Shown: positions 1 to 9,654, counted from the first letter of the stretch. The stretch: 18,036 bases of DNA from Ichthyophonus hoferi (GCA_002751075.1 NAOQ01000044.1:247495-265530); one strand, 5' to 3'. Notes: generated by a model from the letters alone, not told the origin. Numbers and translations are program-made.

Positions 1-59
1 ATACATGCACCCTGAGAGGGATCAAATGAGCATCATTCTCAAGGGAAAGAAGTTTGCAA

Positions 60-840
60 GGATGAGAAGGACAAAGAGCAGTGCACAAGCTGTTTGAAGG
101 AGAAAGCCAAACGTTCACCATGTCCAAAGAGGGTCAACTCAGCCACTAGGGTCCTACAAAGAGTTCATTCGGACATCATGGGTCGGCTACCTACTTCCTG
201 GACTGGAAAAAACTACATAGTCCCTTTCACTGACGAGTTCTCTCATTTTGTGGCAGTGTATGGTCTAGTGAGAAAGTCTCAGACCTTTGATACGGTTATG
301 GACTGGCACTCTAAGGCCATAGCAAAGCACAATGTTAAGCTGGAGACGTTAATAACAGAAAACGGTTCAGAGTATCTGAACAAGTGGATCCAGGAATACC
401 TCAAGCTGCATGGGGTCACACACCAAACCACAATCCCTGATCATCCTGAGCAAAATGAGTTGAGTGAGCGGCTTAACCAGACACTTCTCACTATGGTCAA
501 GTGTGCCCGGAATGAAAGTAATCTTCCACAAAGTTTTTGGGATTACATAGTTGGAGCTGCAGCGCATACTTTGAATCTTTAGCCAACCAATGCACTGCCA
601 AAGGATTTGGTACCCTGGGATAGATGGCACCAAACAACAGCCCCAAAACATTGCCTCAGAGCAGTTGGTTGTCAAGTAATCTTCAAAGAAGAGGGTCACT
701 TAAAGCTGACGTCACAGGGAAGAGAAGGAATCTTTGTAGAATATCCCCTGACCCAAAAGGGATACTGGATCTATGACTTACAAAGGAAGAAGGTAGTAAT
801 ATCCCGTGATGTTAGATTCATTGAAAATGTCTTTCCTCTC
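60..840 (+). pseudogene. Copia integrase region and integrase-RT linker (fossil part)
   Basis: The left edge shows the second half of a GAG-pre-integrase zinc finger, with a CxxC pair near 80-92. It is followed by the integrase core: HSDIMG near 165, a TDEFSHF block near 228, an NGSEY block near 361 and the SERLNQT motif near 464. Around 715-825 lies the typical copia linker, with a GREG block, the GYWIYDL block and the VVISRDVRF block. In a live element integrase would join the cDNA to host DNA. The region is part of the fossil element and is not an independent gene. Confidence 0.88.
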
Positions 841-1189
841 AACAAGCTGCAGTTAACCAGAACCCTAGCTCCAGAACACACTACAAATGAGATAACCTCA
901 GAGAATTATACCAAAGAGACAGAAGAGGCACCAGTAATGCATGAGATTGACCACCATGTCTACAACCCATCAAGAACACGATCTGAAGCAGCCTTCAAGT
1001 CAAATGACCAAGTTTCAAGGAATGAGAGAGGGTCTAAACAAGCACATGGGCCAGAAATCATCAAACCATCAGCCATACCAGGCCATAAAAAAGCTTTGAC
1101 GGTAGATTTTGGACTGAACCTTTATGGGTACAAAGTCCCCAAATCAGTTAAGGCTGCGTTGCTCTCACCAGCCTGGGGGGAATGGGGAG

Positions 1190-2075
1190 CAAGCCATGGA
1201 AAACGAGATGAAGGTGCTTTGTGACAATGACATATGGCATTTGGTGCCTAGACCAAAGGAATTCCCTGTCCTTTGCTCAATGTGGATTTTCAACATCAAG
1301 CATGATGCAAAGGAGGACATAAAAAAATATAAGGCCAGACTTGTCATAATGGGAAATCAACAAAGAAAAAACATTGATTATAATGAAATCGATGCCCCTG
1401 TCTGCACCATAATATCTGTAAGAGTGATGCTCACCATTGCAGCTGCCAGGGGAGCAGATGTCCGTCAGCTTGATATAATAGGAGCTTATTTGAATGGAGT
1501 CCTAGATGAAAAGAACTACATGATGCAGCCAGAGGGTTTTGTGGATGAAGAGTTCCCCGATTATGTCTGTGACTAGATAAAGCCCCCTTTATGGATTGCA
1601 TCAGTTAGGTTTAATTTGGAAGAAGACCCTTCAAACTTTCCTTGAAACACAAATTTTCATGGAAAATCGTGCTGTACAATGTGTCTACACTCGTTTAGAG
1701 CCTAGATATATGGCATTATGTGTCTACATTGACGATATGCTTCTGATTTCAGATGACAAAAGAGATCGAGTAGAGTTTGTCGGAAATTTGTCTGAACGAT
1801 TTCAGACCAAGGACCTTGGCATACCAAAAGAGTACATTGGTTTTGAGATCTGCCAGGAAGGTGGCAACATTTATGTGACCCAGACAGGGTACATTCAGAA
1901 ACTAGCAGGGAAACACAGTTTGGAAGATAGCCGACCAACTCAGTGCCCCATTCTCCCAGCACATGTGGTGGACTGTCAAAATAATGGACCAGATGTAGCA
2001 AGATGTTTAGTAAAGGACCATCAAGCAAACATTGGCGCTGTGCTGTGGATTGCCCAGCTAACTCGACCAGATATG
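1190..2075 (+). pseudogene. Copia reverse transcriptase region (fossil part)
   Basis: Copia-type reverse transcriptase blocks appear in order. First is a W-x-L/V-rich entry near 1225, then KKYKARLVIMGNQQ near 1327, the QLDIIGAYLNG block near 1465 and the QPEGFVDE block near 1525. The catalytic-site motif YIDDMLL is at 1725. Then come a KDLG block near 1810, the YIGFEI block near 1833, and TRPDMMFTVS near 2059. In a live element this domain copies RNA into cDNA with a tRNA or tRNA-fragment primer. It is broken here. Confidence 0.9.
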
Positions 2076-2199
2076 ATGTTTACAGTAAGTTTTTTTGGAA
2101 GATATGCTGCCAACCCATCTGAAAAACACTGTAAGATGCTGGTGCATTTAGTCCAATGCCTGGTAATGACAAAAAAGCTTGGTCTGGTATTCAAAGGAA

Positions 2200-2690
2200 A
2201 CAACTTAGCCCTCAAGGTTTATGTTGATGCAAATTTTGCGCGTAAGGCCAGTTCCAGCAAGTCCGCCTCAGGGATGGTTAGCTTCTCAGGAGAAACACCA
2301 GTGGACTGGTCAAGCAAACGTCAGAGCCTAGTTGCAATGTCAAGCACAGATGCCAAGTTCATTGCAATGGCAGAAGCCATAAAGAACACAGTCTGGCTCC
2401 AGAACGTTCTGCGTTTCCTTGGATATTAATCATCTCCTGCAACCCTTTATGAGGACAACGTTTCTACTATTGCTGCGGCAAACAGCAATGGTACAATGAG
2501 GTATTCCTCATAATACCAAACACGTTCAACTGTGGTACAACTTCGTTAAGGACAATATCGACTAAGGGACGATAGAACTGCAACATATCCTGCAACATAT
2601 CTCCACTTTAAATCAACGGGAAAACATTGAGACCAAAGCCCTTGCCCCTGCTAAATGTTTGCGTGCAAGAGAAATGCTACATATGGCCTA
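2200..2690 (+). pseudogene. Copia RNase H region and pol tail (fossil part)
   Basis: The RNase H domain starts with the YVDANFA block near 2219. It continues through SASGMVSF near 2263, the DWSSKRQSLVAMSST block near 2311 (the copia SWSSKRQ-xVALSSTEAE signature), AMAEAIKNTVWL near 2365 and a YEDN block near 2448. About 120 bases of non-coding sequence separate its end from the polypurine tract, as expected for the family. In a live element it would remove the RNA strand after reverse transcription. Part of the same fossil. Confidence 0.87.
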
Positions 2691-2799
2691 GTTCTGTCAT
2701 TTTTGGGGGAGTACCAGCTGGAGAACCACCGTTTTCGTTTGTCCATATGTGTTATCAATCATACTTTAAATTTCTAACTTTCACTTGGTAGGTTCAGTT

Positions 2800-2808
2800 A
2801 GGGGGGAG
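2800..2808 (+). other. Polypurine tract of the copia element
   Basis: A purine run with six consecutive Gs sits directly before the TGTCAAAG that begins the LTR. This is where LTR retroelements prime plus-strand DNA synthesis, and it fixes the left edge of the LTR. Confidence 0.8.
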
Positions 2809-2946
2809 TGTCAAAGTATGTTAGAGTTTAGTAAATGTGGGATAGACCACCATGATCTAAGAGTTTAGATGTTTAATTACTAACCTCCTTACTATTAATA
2901 AGATAAATTGATAAGATAAACTGATATGTATATCAATTTGCTATGA

Positions 2947-2998
2947 CCAATAAGGAAATAGATAATGATGTGCCCAGGGTGGCAATCAGGTATATAAG
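2947..2998 (+). promoter_or_regulatory. CCAAT and TATA elements in the LTR
   Basis: CCAAT at 2947-2951 and GTATATAAGG at 2990-2999 form a standard RNA polymerase II core promoter spacing (about 40 bp). A short direct repeat, CAGTACT twice (about 3003-3016), lies just downstream. Transcription of the element would begin around 3020-3030. Confidence 0.65.
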
Positions 2999-3040
2999 GC
3001 CTCAGTACTCAGTACTAAGGGACCGGTTCCTGAGTTGAAG

Positions 3041-3046
3041 AATAAA
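3041..3046 (+). terminator. AATAAA polyadenylation signal of the LTR
   Basis: AATAAA lies about 45 bp downstream of the TATA motif, with GT-rich sequence following at 3057-3090. This is the usual R/U5 arrangement for 3'-end formation in an LTR. Confidence 0.55.
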
Positions 3047-3102
3047 AGTATCTTGTTAGTGTTAGAATATTGGTATTTTTGTGGGGGTCCAAAGTGTCAT
3101 CA

Positions 3103-3341
3103 GGTCGGTCACTTATATTAAATAAGTTTAAGTGCGACATCAAGTGATGCCAAGACGCCTAGCCATAAAGGAAAGAATCAAGGTGCCAACTAGCTCCAGT
3201 GAGGAGGAATTATCATTAGCGGTACTCACAAGGGAAACACAGATTGTAAATCGAGAAAGGAGACTCGTTAGGCGGTAACAGCCTAAGTCTTTAATTAGAA
3301 ATAAAAAAGAAATTGAGAGGTTGTCAACCAGCAACCATCAA
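3103..3341 (+). other. Unexplained segment after the LTR, with a 43-codon ORF (3147-3278)
   Basis: Between the LTR and the mariner relic lies about 240 bp of relatively GC-rich sequence. An ATG at 3147 opens a 43-codon frame to TAA at 3276. It is rich in Arg, Lys and Glu (MPRRLAIKER..., TSSSEEEL..., RRLVRR) and an in-frame stop lies 18 bases upstream. I do not recognise it. Two readings are possible. It may be a leader plus gag start of a second, truncated copia copy whose 5' LTR is the one annotated at 2809-3102. Or it may be unrelated host or transposon DNA. Neither is proven. Confidence 0.35.
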
Positions 3342-3867
3342 TTTTTTAACAGTTCTAATGCGGGATCTTTCTTTTTTTGGCCAGGTGGAGACTGAAAATT
3401 TAACTTCATTACAAAATATAGACTTTTTATCCTCAATATTCTGCTCCATCTCCCTAAACTGATTAGCATATTAAGAAGGCTTTTTGATCATAGTTTCAAT
3501 ATTTTTATGCTCCAGTACAGATACTAGGTTTTTCACTGTGTAATGAAAATCTAATAAGATTCTTTCTATGATTGAACTTGAGACACTTAAGAAAATCTCT
3601 TGGACCATTGTTGCAAGATCAGAAAGTCTTATACAAAAGACAATTATTGTTGACCCAATTAAGCAGTTCTAGTTTTTGATCAGATGAGAGCTTTGATCTT
3701 TTACCTCTGCCCCTAGGCCGTGCACCAATTGTGTTCGTTCGTTTCATTGAATTTCTTTACAATTTTCCAAACAGTTTACTAGTTCCATGCTAAGTTTTCT
3801 ACAATATCCTTAATAGATATGCCTTTAAGAGTTTTATTCTTTATTTTCTTTCTATCATTCTCGTTTA
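3342..3867 (-). pseudogene. Tc1/mariner-type (IS630 superfamily) transposase, decayed N-terminal half
   Basis: Read on the - strand, three adjoining frames give the N-terminal half of a Tc1/mariner-type DDE transposase. A helix-turn-helix (KTLKGISIKDIVENLA, then TVWKIVKKFN) lies at about 3860-3745. It is followed by a GARPRGRGKRSKLSSDQ linker, equivalent to the GRPRKLT linker of the family (about 3725-3680), and a second helical domain (DLATMVQEIFLSVSSSIIE, LLDFHYTVK) at 3620-3530. The start of the DDE domain follows: YANQFREMEQN, then IFCNEVKFSVSTWPKKERSR, where live relatives have a FxDE...R.KRGRS pattern. The expected first Asp is Asn (codon 3408-3410). At least two frameshifts and several stops are present, including a tandem stop inside the HTH near 3780. 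About 175 of the usual 330-350 residues remain. The C-terminal half is missing, cut at about 3342 where the unexplained segment begins. No terminal inverted repeats were found. Confidence 0.75.
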
Positions 3868-6089
3868 CTCATCAATAGTTTCTACTACTTGGCATGAGAA
3901 GTATTAGCCCTAAAATAAAATTTTGATGTTATTTAAGCTTTGAAAACTTTTTTTTTAACTTCTCTTTAAACTTATACTCGGCCTAGATATTATCTAGCAA
4001 GTCATCAGCAAATTTATGTCATAATTGGAATGTATCTAACATGTTATCAATCTTGTTTTTCATCAACATAATATCTTGTCAGCATAATTTGTTTAGTAAA
4101 AGAATGCTTTGCATGTTGCATCACTCATATATGTATGTAAATATTTGTTTGAGCTATTCTTTTCATTTTAAAGAAACCATAATCTTTTTAAAACTATATT
4201 ACATATCGCAGATAACAAGAAAAAAAAATTGAACTAGTTTTTTACTACAATAAATGAATTAATTTTTTCAATTTATTTGCTCTCTCTCTCCTTTTGATCA
4301 AAACAAATTCCTTTTGATCAAAAACCTCCATAAATTAAGCACTGTCATAATCTGTAATGTCAATGTAAGAGTCTACTATAGAATACAGACATAGGCATCA
4401 TCAATCCTCTAATGTAACTAAAGATTAATTACTCAATGTCAGGCAATGATGTGTCTGTAACATAGCCAGTATTGAACTGGTTTGTCAATTCTGGATAAGC
4501 ATTCCTATGATTTGAGATTGATCTCACTTGCACACAAAGCTTCTTCTACCTCACATCCACAGATTTGTTTTCTTTAATAATGGCAATCCTGATTTAATAA
4601 AATATTTTTTCTTGACACTTCTGACAGGTTGCCTAAATAAAGACTTTACCTACTGTATATAGTCTTAATTGGTATATACGCTTACCTTTTATTAGGGTTA
4701 GATACATCTAAAAATAGGTCAATATTAAGTCTATATACACTAGCTATGTAGTTAAGAACACTTAGCTACAATTTAGTTGATCTAAAGCATAATTTGCTAA
4801 CTTTTACATACAGCCATAGGAACTAAACAAACCATTGAGATGAGAAACACGTATCCCAATCAAGCATTGATACTTTGCTGTGGTATGTGGTAAATTTTCC
4901 AGATAATTACCAACACTACTTAAAATATTAGTAAATTTTCTTTATACTTGTCTTTTAACTTCTAGTCCTTATTAATTTAGAATTAGTGACATTACAATTT
5001 TAATTACCAAAATGTAAATTGTTCTAGTACTTCATAGTAATCAGATATTTATTGCAACTAGCACAATAAAAATGTTAAGTATTACTACTTAACCGGATGT
5101 ATAGTCAGATTTTTGGGTTTCAATTATTAACTTACTTCGGTTTTTGGAACCATAAGGCTGCTGTACTTCAACAAATGCTATAGCAATTGATATTTAACAT
5201 AAAGTATTATTTTTGTATGTACAGAATCCAATATTGGCAAGAGGTAGACATTACCGAGAAAATTTAGTGGTAGAATCACATGAGACTATTGATCCTTGAC
5301 CTGTAGTCATATGAATCAATTTAAGATTAATAGTCTTTGTAATTCTGAAGCTGGGATAAATTCTTTATAAAAAATGCTATCAATATACAAGGTTTCATTT
5401 TTTTACAGAAAACTTTATTGATAACTTACAATTAAAATCGATCAATTGATCAATAGGCAAATTTGTCAATACATTAAGGGCTGCTTTAAAATTAATTAAA
5501 ACATTTAAAGACCAATCAAAAATGCTATCAATTCAAGCATAAAGATCACGAGTTGAAAATTATTGGATTTGTTCTCCTTGAGTTTAATTTTTTAAAGCAC
5601 CAGATAATTTTAAATGACATAATTGGCACCAACCTATTCTAGGAACTTGAAGATCATAAAAGAAACCAAAAACTGGATAATTGAATATGGTCTTGAAAAT
5701 TTTATGCTTAATTAAAAATTGAAGTATTTATACAAATTTTTAATTTTTTAGTTAACAAAGCTATATTTAAGAAAGCTAGTATATATAATACTACTAAATC
5801 GTCAAAAAAAAATATTCACCATTAGTAAAAAGTTGTCCAACACACTGGCATTATTCTTTATATTGCAATAGTGAGCCAAATTATAGTTACATGACAATTG
5901 AACAGCCACAATGAAAACAGAAGAAAAGGCGTACTCAAAAATATTATGAACTACAGCAGCCAGTCCCAAGGAGACTTTAAGCTTCAAAGGGAAAAAAATA
6001 ATAGAGAATAATTGGGACTTTCACTTAAACACTCAAGTATTCAAATATTTATTTATAACTGTACTATAAAGCAATTTTTAAGTAGTGAT
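3868..6089. other. AT-rich intergenic sequence, no gene seen
   Basis: No coding signal, RNA gene or clear repeat was found. Small features only: a (CT)n run at 4279-4290, a 14-bp direct repeat CCTTTTGATCAAAA (4290-4303 and 4310-4323), and a short inverted pair AGACTATT/AATAGTCT (about 5284 and 5329). A frame at 4041-4232 (63 codons from ATG) is rich in Ile, Phe, Leu and Tyr and looks like a chance frame in AT-rich DNA. Reverse-strand sequence around 4370-4580 is a little less AT-rich but shows no family motif. Confidence 0.6.
4290..4323. repeat. Tandem 14-bp direct repeat next to a CT microsatellite
   Basis: CCTTTTGATCAAAA occurs at 4290-4303 and again at 4310-4323, separated by six bases, directly after a short CT run. 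Each unit contains the palindrome TTTTGATCAAAA. Probably replication slippage; no function inferred. Confidence 0.7.
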
Positions 6090-6600
6090 GATCCAAAATT
6101 GAAAGTGTTGAGAATTTGTACAAATTCATTATTTCAAGATAATCATGGGGCTAGCACATTTCTATGTCTCAGAATTTTTTTAATTCTCGTCATACATAAG
6201 GACTTTTTCAGTTGTGATCTTTAAGTATTCCAGAATATTACAATTATAGACCAGTCATGGCAGTGGAAACTTAAACTGGTAAACTCTCTCCCAATGGATG
6301 ATTGGGTAGTGGTTGACCCTTTCTTGAAATGCCATAATAAAGGATTGTTTCCAAGCAAAAGTATGAATCCAAGGGTATACTCAGTCTAGTGTCAGCATGG
6401 CTACATATATGGCTAGATAGATAATCCCCATTATAGTAGTGATGAGATCCAACTGTTTCTTTTCAAAGGTTGTTATACTATCTTTGTTTTATAGCAATAC
6501 CTCTGTTTCATTAAAAATTTGAACAAGATTCTTTTGTATAATTTCAGCCCTGTCACTAGAGTCTAAAGTAAATGTGATTCTGATCCTCTTTGTCACTAAA
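6090..6600 (-). pseudogene. Old copia RT/RNase H remnant (fossil)
   Basis: On the - strand the sequence gives an ordered set of weakened copia motifs. KLYKRILFKFL near 6535 corresponds to the AAKRILRYLKGT block at the end of reverse transcriptase. TEYTLGFILLLGNNP, near 6345, matches STSGYxFxLGxxP of RNase H. WHFKKGSTTTQSSIGREFTS near 6310 matches SWSSKKQxTVAxSSTEAEF. A TTEKVLMYDEN block near 6200 matches the later PTxIYxDNQSA block. Spacing between the blocks is close to that in live copia elements. The copy is very decayed (many breaks, probably ten or more) and much older than the element at 1-3102. No LTR, integrase or 5' half could be recognised around it. Confidence 0.7.
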
Positions 6601-8640
6601 TGCATACGTGTGTTTTTATGATAGGCAAATGCTAAGTTTTTTTTTGGCCTTCAACGCTTTTGTTCTCTATAGTAGTGAGAACAGTCTCAATCGTATTATC
6701 TTATGACCCAATTGTTTTTAATAATGAACTACTCATGTCCCAGTCCCAACTGATGATTTGGGGTTTGAATATACAGATTAAAGAAGTGGAGCATTGGGCA
6801 AGCTTCTAGTCTTGTCTTTTGCCCTTTATGAATACATCTACATATTACTCTAATTTCCTTACTTTATCTTGAAACTTTCCCATAATCACAAACCTGATCT
6901 TACCTTAGTTAAAGAACCCTCTCCATGATTTCAGGAGCTCCTGCAATAAAGTTCTAAGATCCAATTATTCAATTGATTGTGTTCTAATTACTATGCTGTG
7001 CCTTGTATTAGATACATTATTGTGAACAAACAGATTCTAGTATGTTGCATTACTAAGTCTATTAATTAACCCATAATAAAGTATATACAAAAACCAATAT
7101 TTTTCCTTGAATGACATCCTATGGTTATGTATTACAACCATCCTTACGAAAATTCCGCATATAGACAATCACACTGTGTACCATTGTCTAACGCATTATA
7201 TTAGGTTTGTTGTATACCTCTCAAGAAAGGAAAGCGTATATAAAGTGTCTGGCCTTATTAATATTGCAACCCACAGCAATACTAGAATCCCTCTAGCATA
7301 CAGAATAATGTCACATCTTTAAAATATTCCATTTGCCCTTTGCACCACTAATTAAATATTTAATCTATTCCAGTAGTAGGGGAGTAGGGGACATATAATT
7401 GGTGTACTATATTCTATTTTATGGTTGCTGATGTTTTCATATAAAGCTAGTGTATGTATTTGTGTGGATTAAATATATGAGTGCTGTATAGTATTGTGTC
7501 TCTAAATATATGGGTCTAGCACAATCAACACTTAGGCATATTTTACATTCGGGTACTAATCGGTTTGGTAGTACAGCCTTTGAACTAAAATAACCTATAA
7601 TTGTTTTATTTGTTGGAGTCAAAGTTTCTGCTGTAATTTTACTTATTATTTATTTATATTCGTTTTAGCATTACACAGGCAAAATAAGATCTTCTCTAGT
7701 TAAAGTCTAAAGTATCGCTCTTATTGGATAAGCCATGTAATTACTGGTTAATAACTTTAAAAGCAATAGAGTGAATTTTTTCAGTTATATTCAGGTAACA
7801 ACTACATGACTAAATATGGAGTCAGTAGTATTTTTTAATAAATAGAATTAAGACAATATTGAAGCATCAAGAATTAAATATGCAAGGCTGAAAAATAATA
7901 ATGAAATACTACTATTCAGTCATGTTTAAAATATTGTCTTCTTAGGATTTAAAGATTCTAGAAAATTACATATATTATGACAGGTATGTCTCAAGAGGTA
8001 GAAATGTATAATAAATATACCAATTAAAAGGTTGGCTAATATAATCCGGTATTGGTATATCTCCTAGTATAGATAAAATTATTGTATATCTTTAAACGGA
8101 TATAGATTATAGTTAACAAATCTATACTTCCAGGTAAACATTTAAAGACTTACTTACTCTCAATTAAAAGCATGAGATTCAGAAAGAATTTAATAAAACA
8201 TTTATTATCCACTACCTTATAGTAGTTATATTAGTAGTTCATACGCTCAAATACAGATGGCGTTTAAGAATATTAGTACTCGTTTTATTTCCAATGCCAT
8301 TTGAGTAGTAATTATTATTAAACATTTTCCTATACTCAGAAGTGACTTGTTCAGACGTCTAAATATGGTATCTAATTTTAACTTGATAGGGGAGACTGGT
8401 TATCTGCAGCTAGATGTTACAGAGTAATGATAACATTTAAATTGTAATTTGGGATTTCCACATCTGATGGGCTTTAAATTTAACTCCAACCAAATATTTC
8501 ATTTTAAGTTGTTTTAACCAAGTAACAATGCTAAAGTATGTCTGACACATCCGTCATCTACCAGAAGTTATATAATCAAAGAACAGGTCTTAGTCACGGA
8601 CAACCAGAATTACGTATATGAATCAATGTGCTTTGCAAGA
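6600..8640. other. AT-rich intergenic sequence, no gene seen
   Basis: No recognisable coding or RNA gene. The part nearest 6600 may still hold unrecognisable upstream pol sequence of the remnant at 6090-6600. A 71-codon frame at 7107-7322 and a 61-codon frame at 7437-7622 (- strand) lack any family resemblance and are treated as chance. Confidence 0.55.
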
Positions 8641-8931
8641 TTGCTTAAATACTTCAGCACCTACAAGTGTTAGGCCAAACCCTTTATGATGTTTTGCACA
8701 AAAATACTTCCTGTTTATATAGCATTAAACCTTTAAATGTTCAGTAGCATTGAAAATGAGGTTTCAACGGTAATTAAAAGTTAGACATTAAGTAATGATA
8801 ATTAACTAATTCAATAATGTTGTTAATTGTAGTTGATTAAAACTGGATGTTTAGTGCAGTCTCAAACATAAATTTATCATAGTTTTTAGTAGTATTGTTC
8901 ATTGGTTTTAAATCACACACATAGTAATAAT

Positions 8932-9116
8932 GAGACACGTGTATGAAAATTCATGAATGATTCTTAGTATAATCACTGGTTGATTTTTGTAATAACACGT
9001 GTGATACATAATATCTTAAATAATCCATTAATAATTATTGGGCAACTTGGTTATAACAACAGTTGATATGTAGCTTCCTGAATGATTATTTGAATAATTA
9101 TTGGACAAACTGTTCC
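8932..9116 (+). repeat. Three tandem units of about 62 bp inside R2 copy A
   Basis: The word GAATGATTxTTxxxATAATxATTGG recurs at 8955-8979, 9016-9041 and 9080-9104, a spacing of 62-63 bases. The flanking bases of units two and three also align (GTGATACATAATAT... against GTTGATATGTAGCTT...). Units one and two begin with the palindrome ACACGTGT (8935-8942 and 8995-9002). Copy B seems to have a single unit (about 11990-12036). Tandem upstream units of this kind are typical of enhancers in LTRs and other promoters; that role is inferred. Confidence 0.6.
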
Positions 9117-9219
9117 TAAGAACATGTTCCAGAACAGTCACTTTAAGTTCCTATTGAGGAACGTGTTTATATATATGCAATAATGGCGTGATCAACCTGG
9201 CTTGACACAATCCAACTAC

Positions 9220-9265
9220 TATATAGCCAGCATACCTACACTTACTCTGGATCCTGATTACGTAG
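9220..9265 (+). promoter_or_regulatory. Candidate core promoter of R2 copy A: TATA plus conserved 20-bp block
   Basis: TATATAG at 9220-9226 lies 26 bases before the block TCTGGATCCTGATTACGTAG (9246-9265). Copy B has TATATAA 26 bases before the same 20 bases. That spacing would put the transcription start inside or next to the block. Exact conservation inside an otherwise strongly diverged repeat suggests it was constrained, as an initiator/downstream element or, in a retroelement, as a primer-binding site. The function is inference. Confidence 0.45.
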
Positions 9266-9315
9266 ATTATAACAATACAGCCAAGTACAACATATTTGTC
9301 CCTTAATTAGTAGTA

Positions 9316-9605
9316 ATGAAAGTAAAGATAAAGTAAACTCCAACTCAATCTGCCCCAATAATTCAATGTAAGACTATCAGGGTAACAGTAACAAAATTGG
9401 GATCTATAGGTAAGAAGAAGCAACGTCTTCCTTCAGTTCTCCTCAGATTTAAGTGACAAAAACACAGTAAAACGACTTTTTGAAGACTCTAAGATAACTA
9501 CAAGTCGAGAGTCAAGTGAAGTTAAAGAGAAACATCATATGTCCGTGGATAGTGGAGCAGAGTCTACAAACAGCAGTGAAGATTATGACAAAGATATTAC
9601 GTAAT
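9316..9605 (+). pseudogene. Acidic Ser-rich reading frame of R2 copy A, unrecognised
   Basis: From an ATG at 9316 the + strand encodes a Lys/Thr-rich start (TPTQSAPIIQCKT, then KKKQR). After a shift of frame comes an acidic, serine-rich stretch (LFEDSKITTSRESSEV, HHMSVDSGAEST, NSSEDYDKDIT) ending at about 9605. Copy B encodes a clearly related stretch (IFEDFDINTRPELS, HHMSMNSDAKSM, TSSIDSS), so the sequence was once coding. Both copies are broken. The charge pattern suggests a disordered N-terminal region, as in many gag proteins or regulatory proteins. No domain is recognisable. Confidence 0.45.
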
Positions 9606-9654
9606 TTTTGTAAGTGATGATTATTAATCATATGATATTATTAAAAAAAAAAAA

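Larger units (their letters stand above)
1..3102 (+). mobile_element. Ty1/copia LTR retrotransposon, 3' part, broken (fossil)
   Basis: The order integrase, reverse transcriptase, RNase H, polypurine tract, LTR is diagnostic for the Ty1/copia (Pseudoviridae) order; Ty3/gypsy elements have integrase last. The window opens inside the zinc-finger/integrase region, so gag, protease and the 5' LTR are outside. Copia motifs are easy to read by eye along the whole pol region and the LTR keeps its promoter and poly(A) signals, so this is the youngest of the copia copies here. It is nevertheless a fossil with several breaks (about five or six). No target-site duplication can be tested because the 5' end is missing. 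Family assignment is secure; lineage within copia is not. Confidence 0.93.
2809..3102 (+). repeat. 3' LTR of the copia element, about 294 bp
   Basis: The left edge (TG) is set by the polypurine tract at 2800-2808. The right edge is placed at the CA of TCATCA (3097-3102), which gives a TG...CA LTR of a usual copia length; this edge is the less certain one. Inside are a CCAAT box (2947-2951), a TATA motif (2990-2998) and an AATAAA signal (3041-3046) in the expected U3-R order. Without the 5' LTR or a target-site duplication the right boundary could be off by some tens of bases. Confidence 0.75.
8640..9605 (+). repeat. R2 repeat, copy A (promoter-like region plus acidic reading frame)
   Basis: This stretch aligns by eye, over most of its length, with 11690-12530 in the same orientation. 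Anchor words include the TTAGACATTA block (8782 and 11837), TAGTGCAGTCT (8853 and 11907), a 20-bp identical block at 9246-9265 / 12173-12192, and the codons for HHMS at 9533 / 12457. Overall identity looks like about two thirds, so the duplication is old. The layout is an AT-rich upstream part with three tandem units of about 62 bp, a TATA motif (9220-9226), the identical block, then an open, serine-rich frame from an ATG at 9316. It could be the LTR-to-gag start of an unknown retroelement or a duplicated host locus. I do not recognise the family. Confidence 0.7.

Noticed and set aside
367-699. 110-codon - strand frame over the integrase region
   Set aside because: Shadow of the copia integrase coding strand; no independent signal.
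1702-2215. - strand frames over the reverse transcriptase region
   Set aside because: Shadows of the copia pol strand.
3140-3334. 64-codon - strand frame next to the mariner relic, considered as a continuation of its transposase
   Set aside because: It does not show the DDE-domain residues expected after the R.KRGRS block; more likely a shadow of the + strand 43-codon ORF.
4041-4232. 63-codon ATG frame
   Set aside because: Composition is dominated by Ile, Phe, Leu and Tyr as expected from AT-rich DNA; no motif and no promoter context.
4692-4701. TTAGGGTTAG as telomere-like sequence
   Set aside because: Only one and a half units, no array; chance occurrence.
5262-5300. tRNA-like A-box (TTAGTGGTAGAAT)
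   Set aside because: No B-box/T-arm (GGTTCGAnTCC) at the right distance and no foldable acceptor stem.
5802-6224. Two short frames of 61 (-) and 70 (+) codons
   Set aside because: The + frame overlaps the copia remnant on the other strand; both lack motifs and are most likely chance.
7107-7622. Frames of 71 (+) and 61 (-) codons
   Set aside because: No ATG in sensible context, no family resemblance, AT-driven composition.
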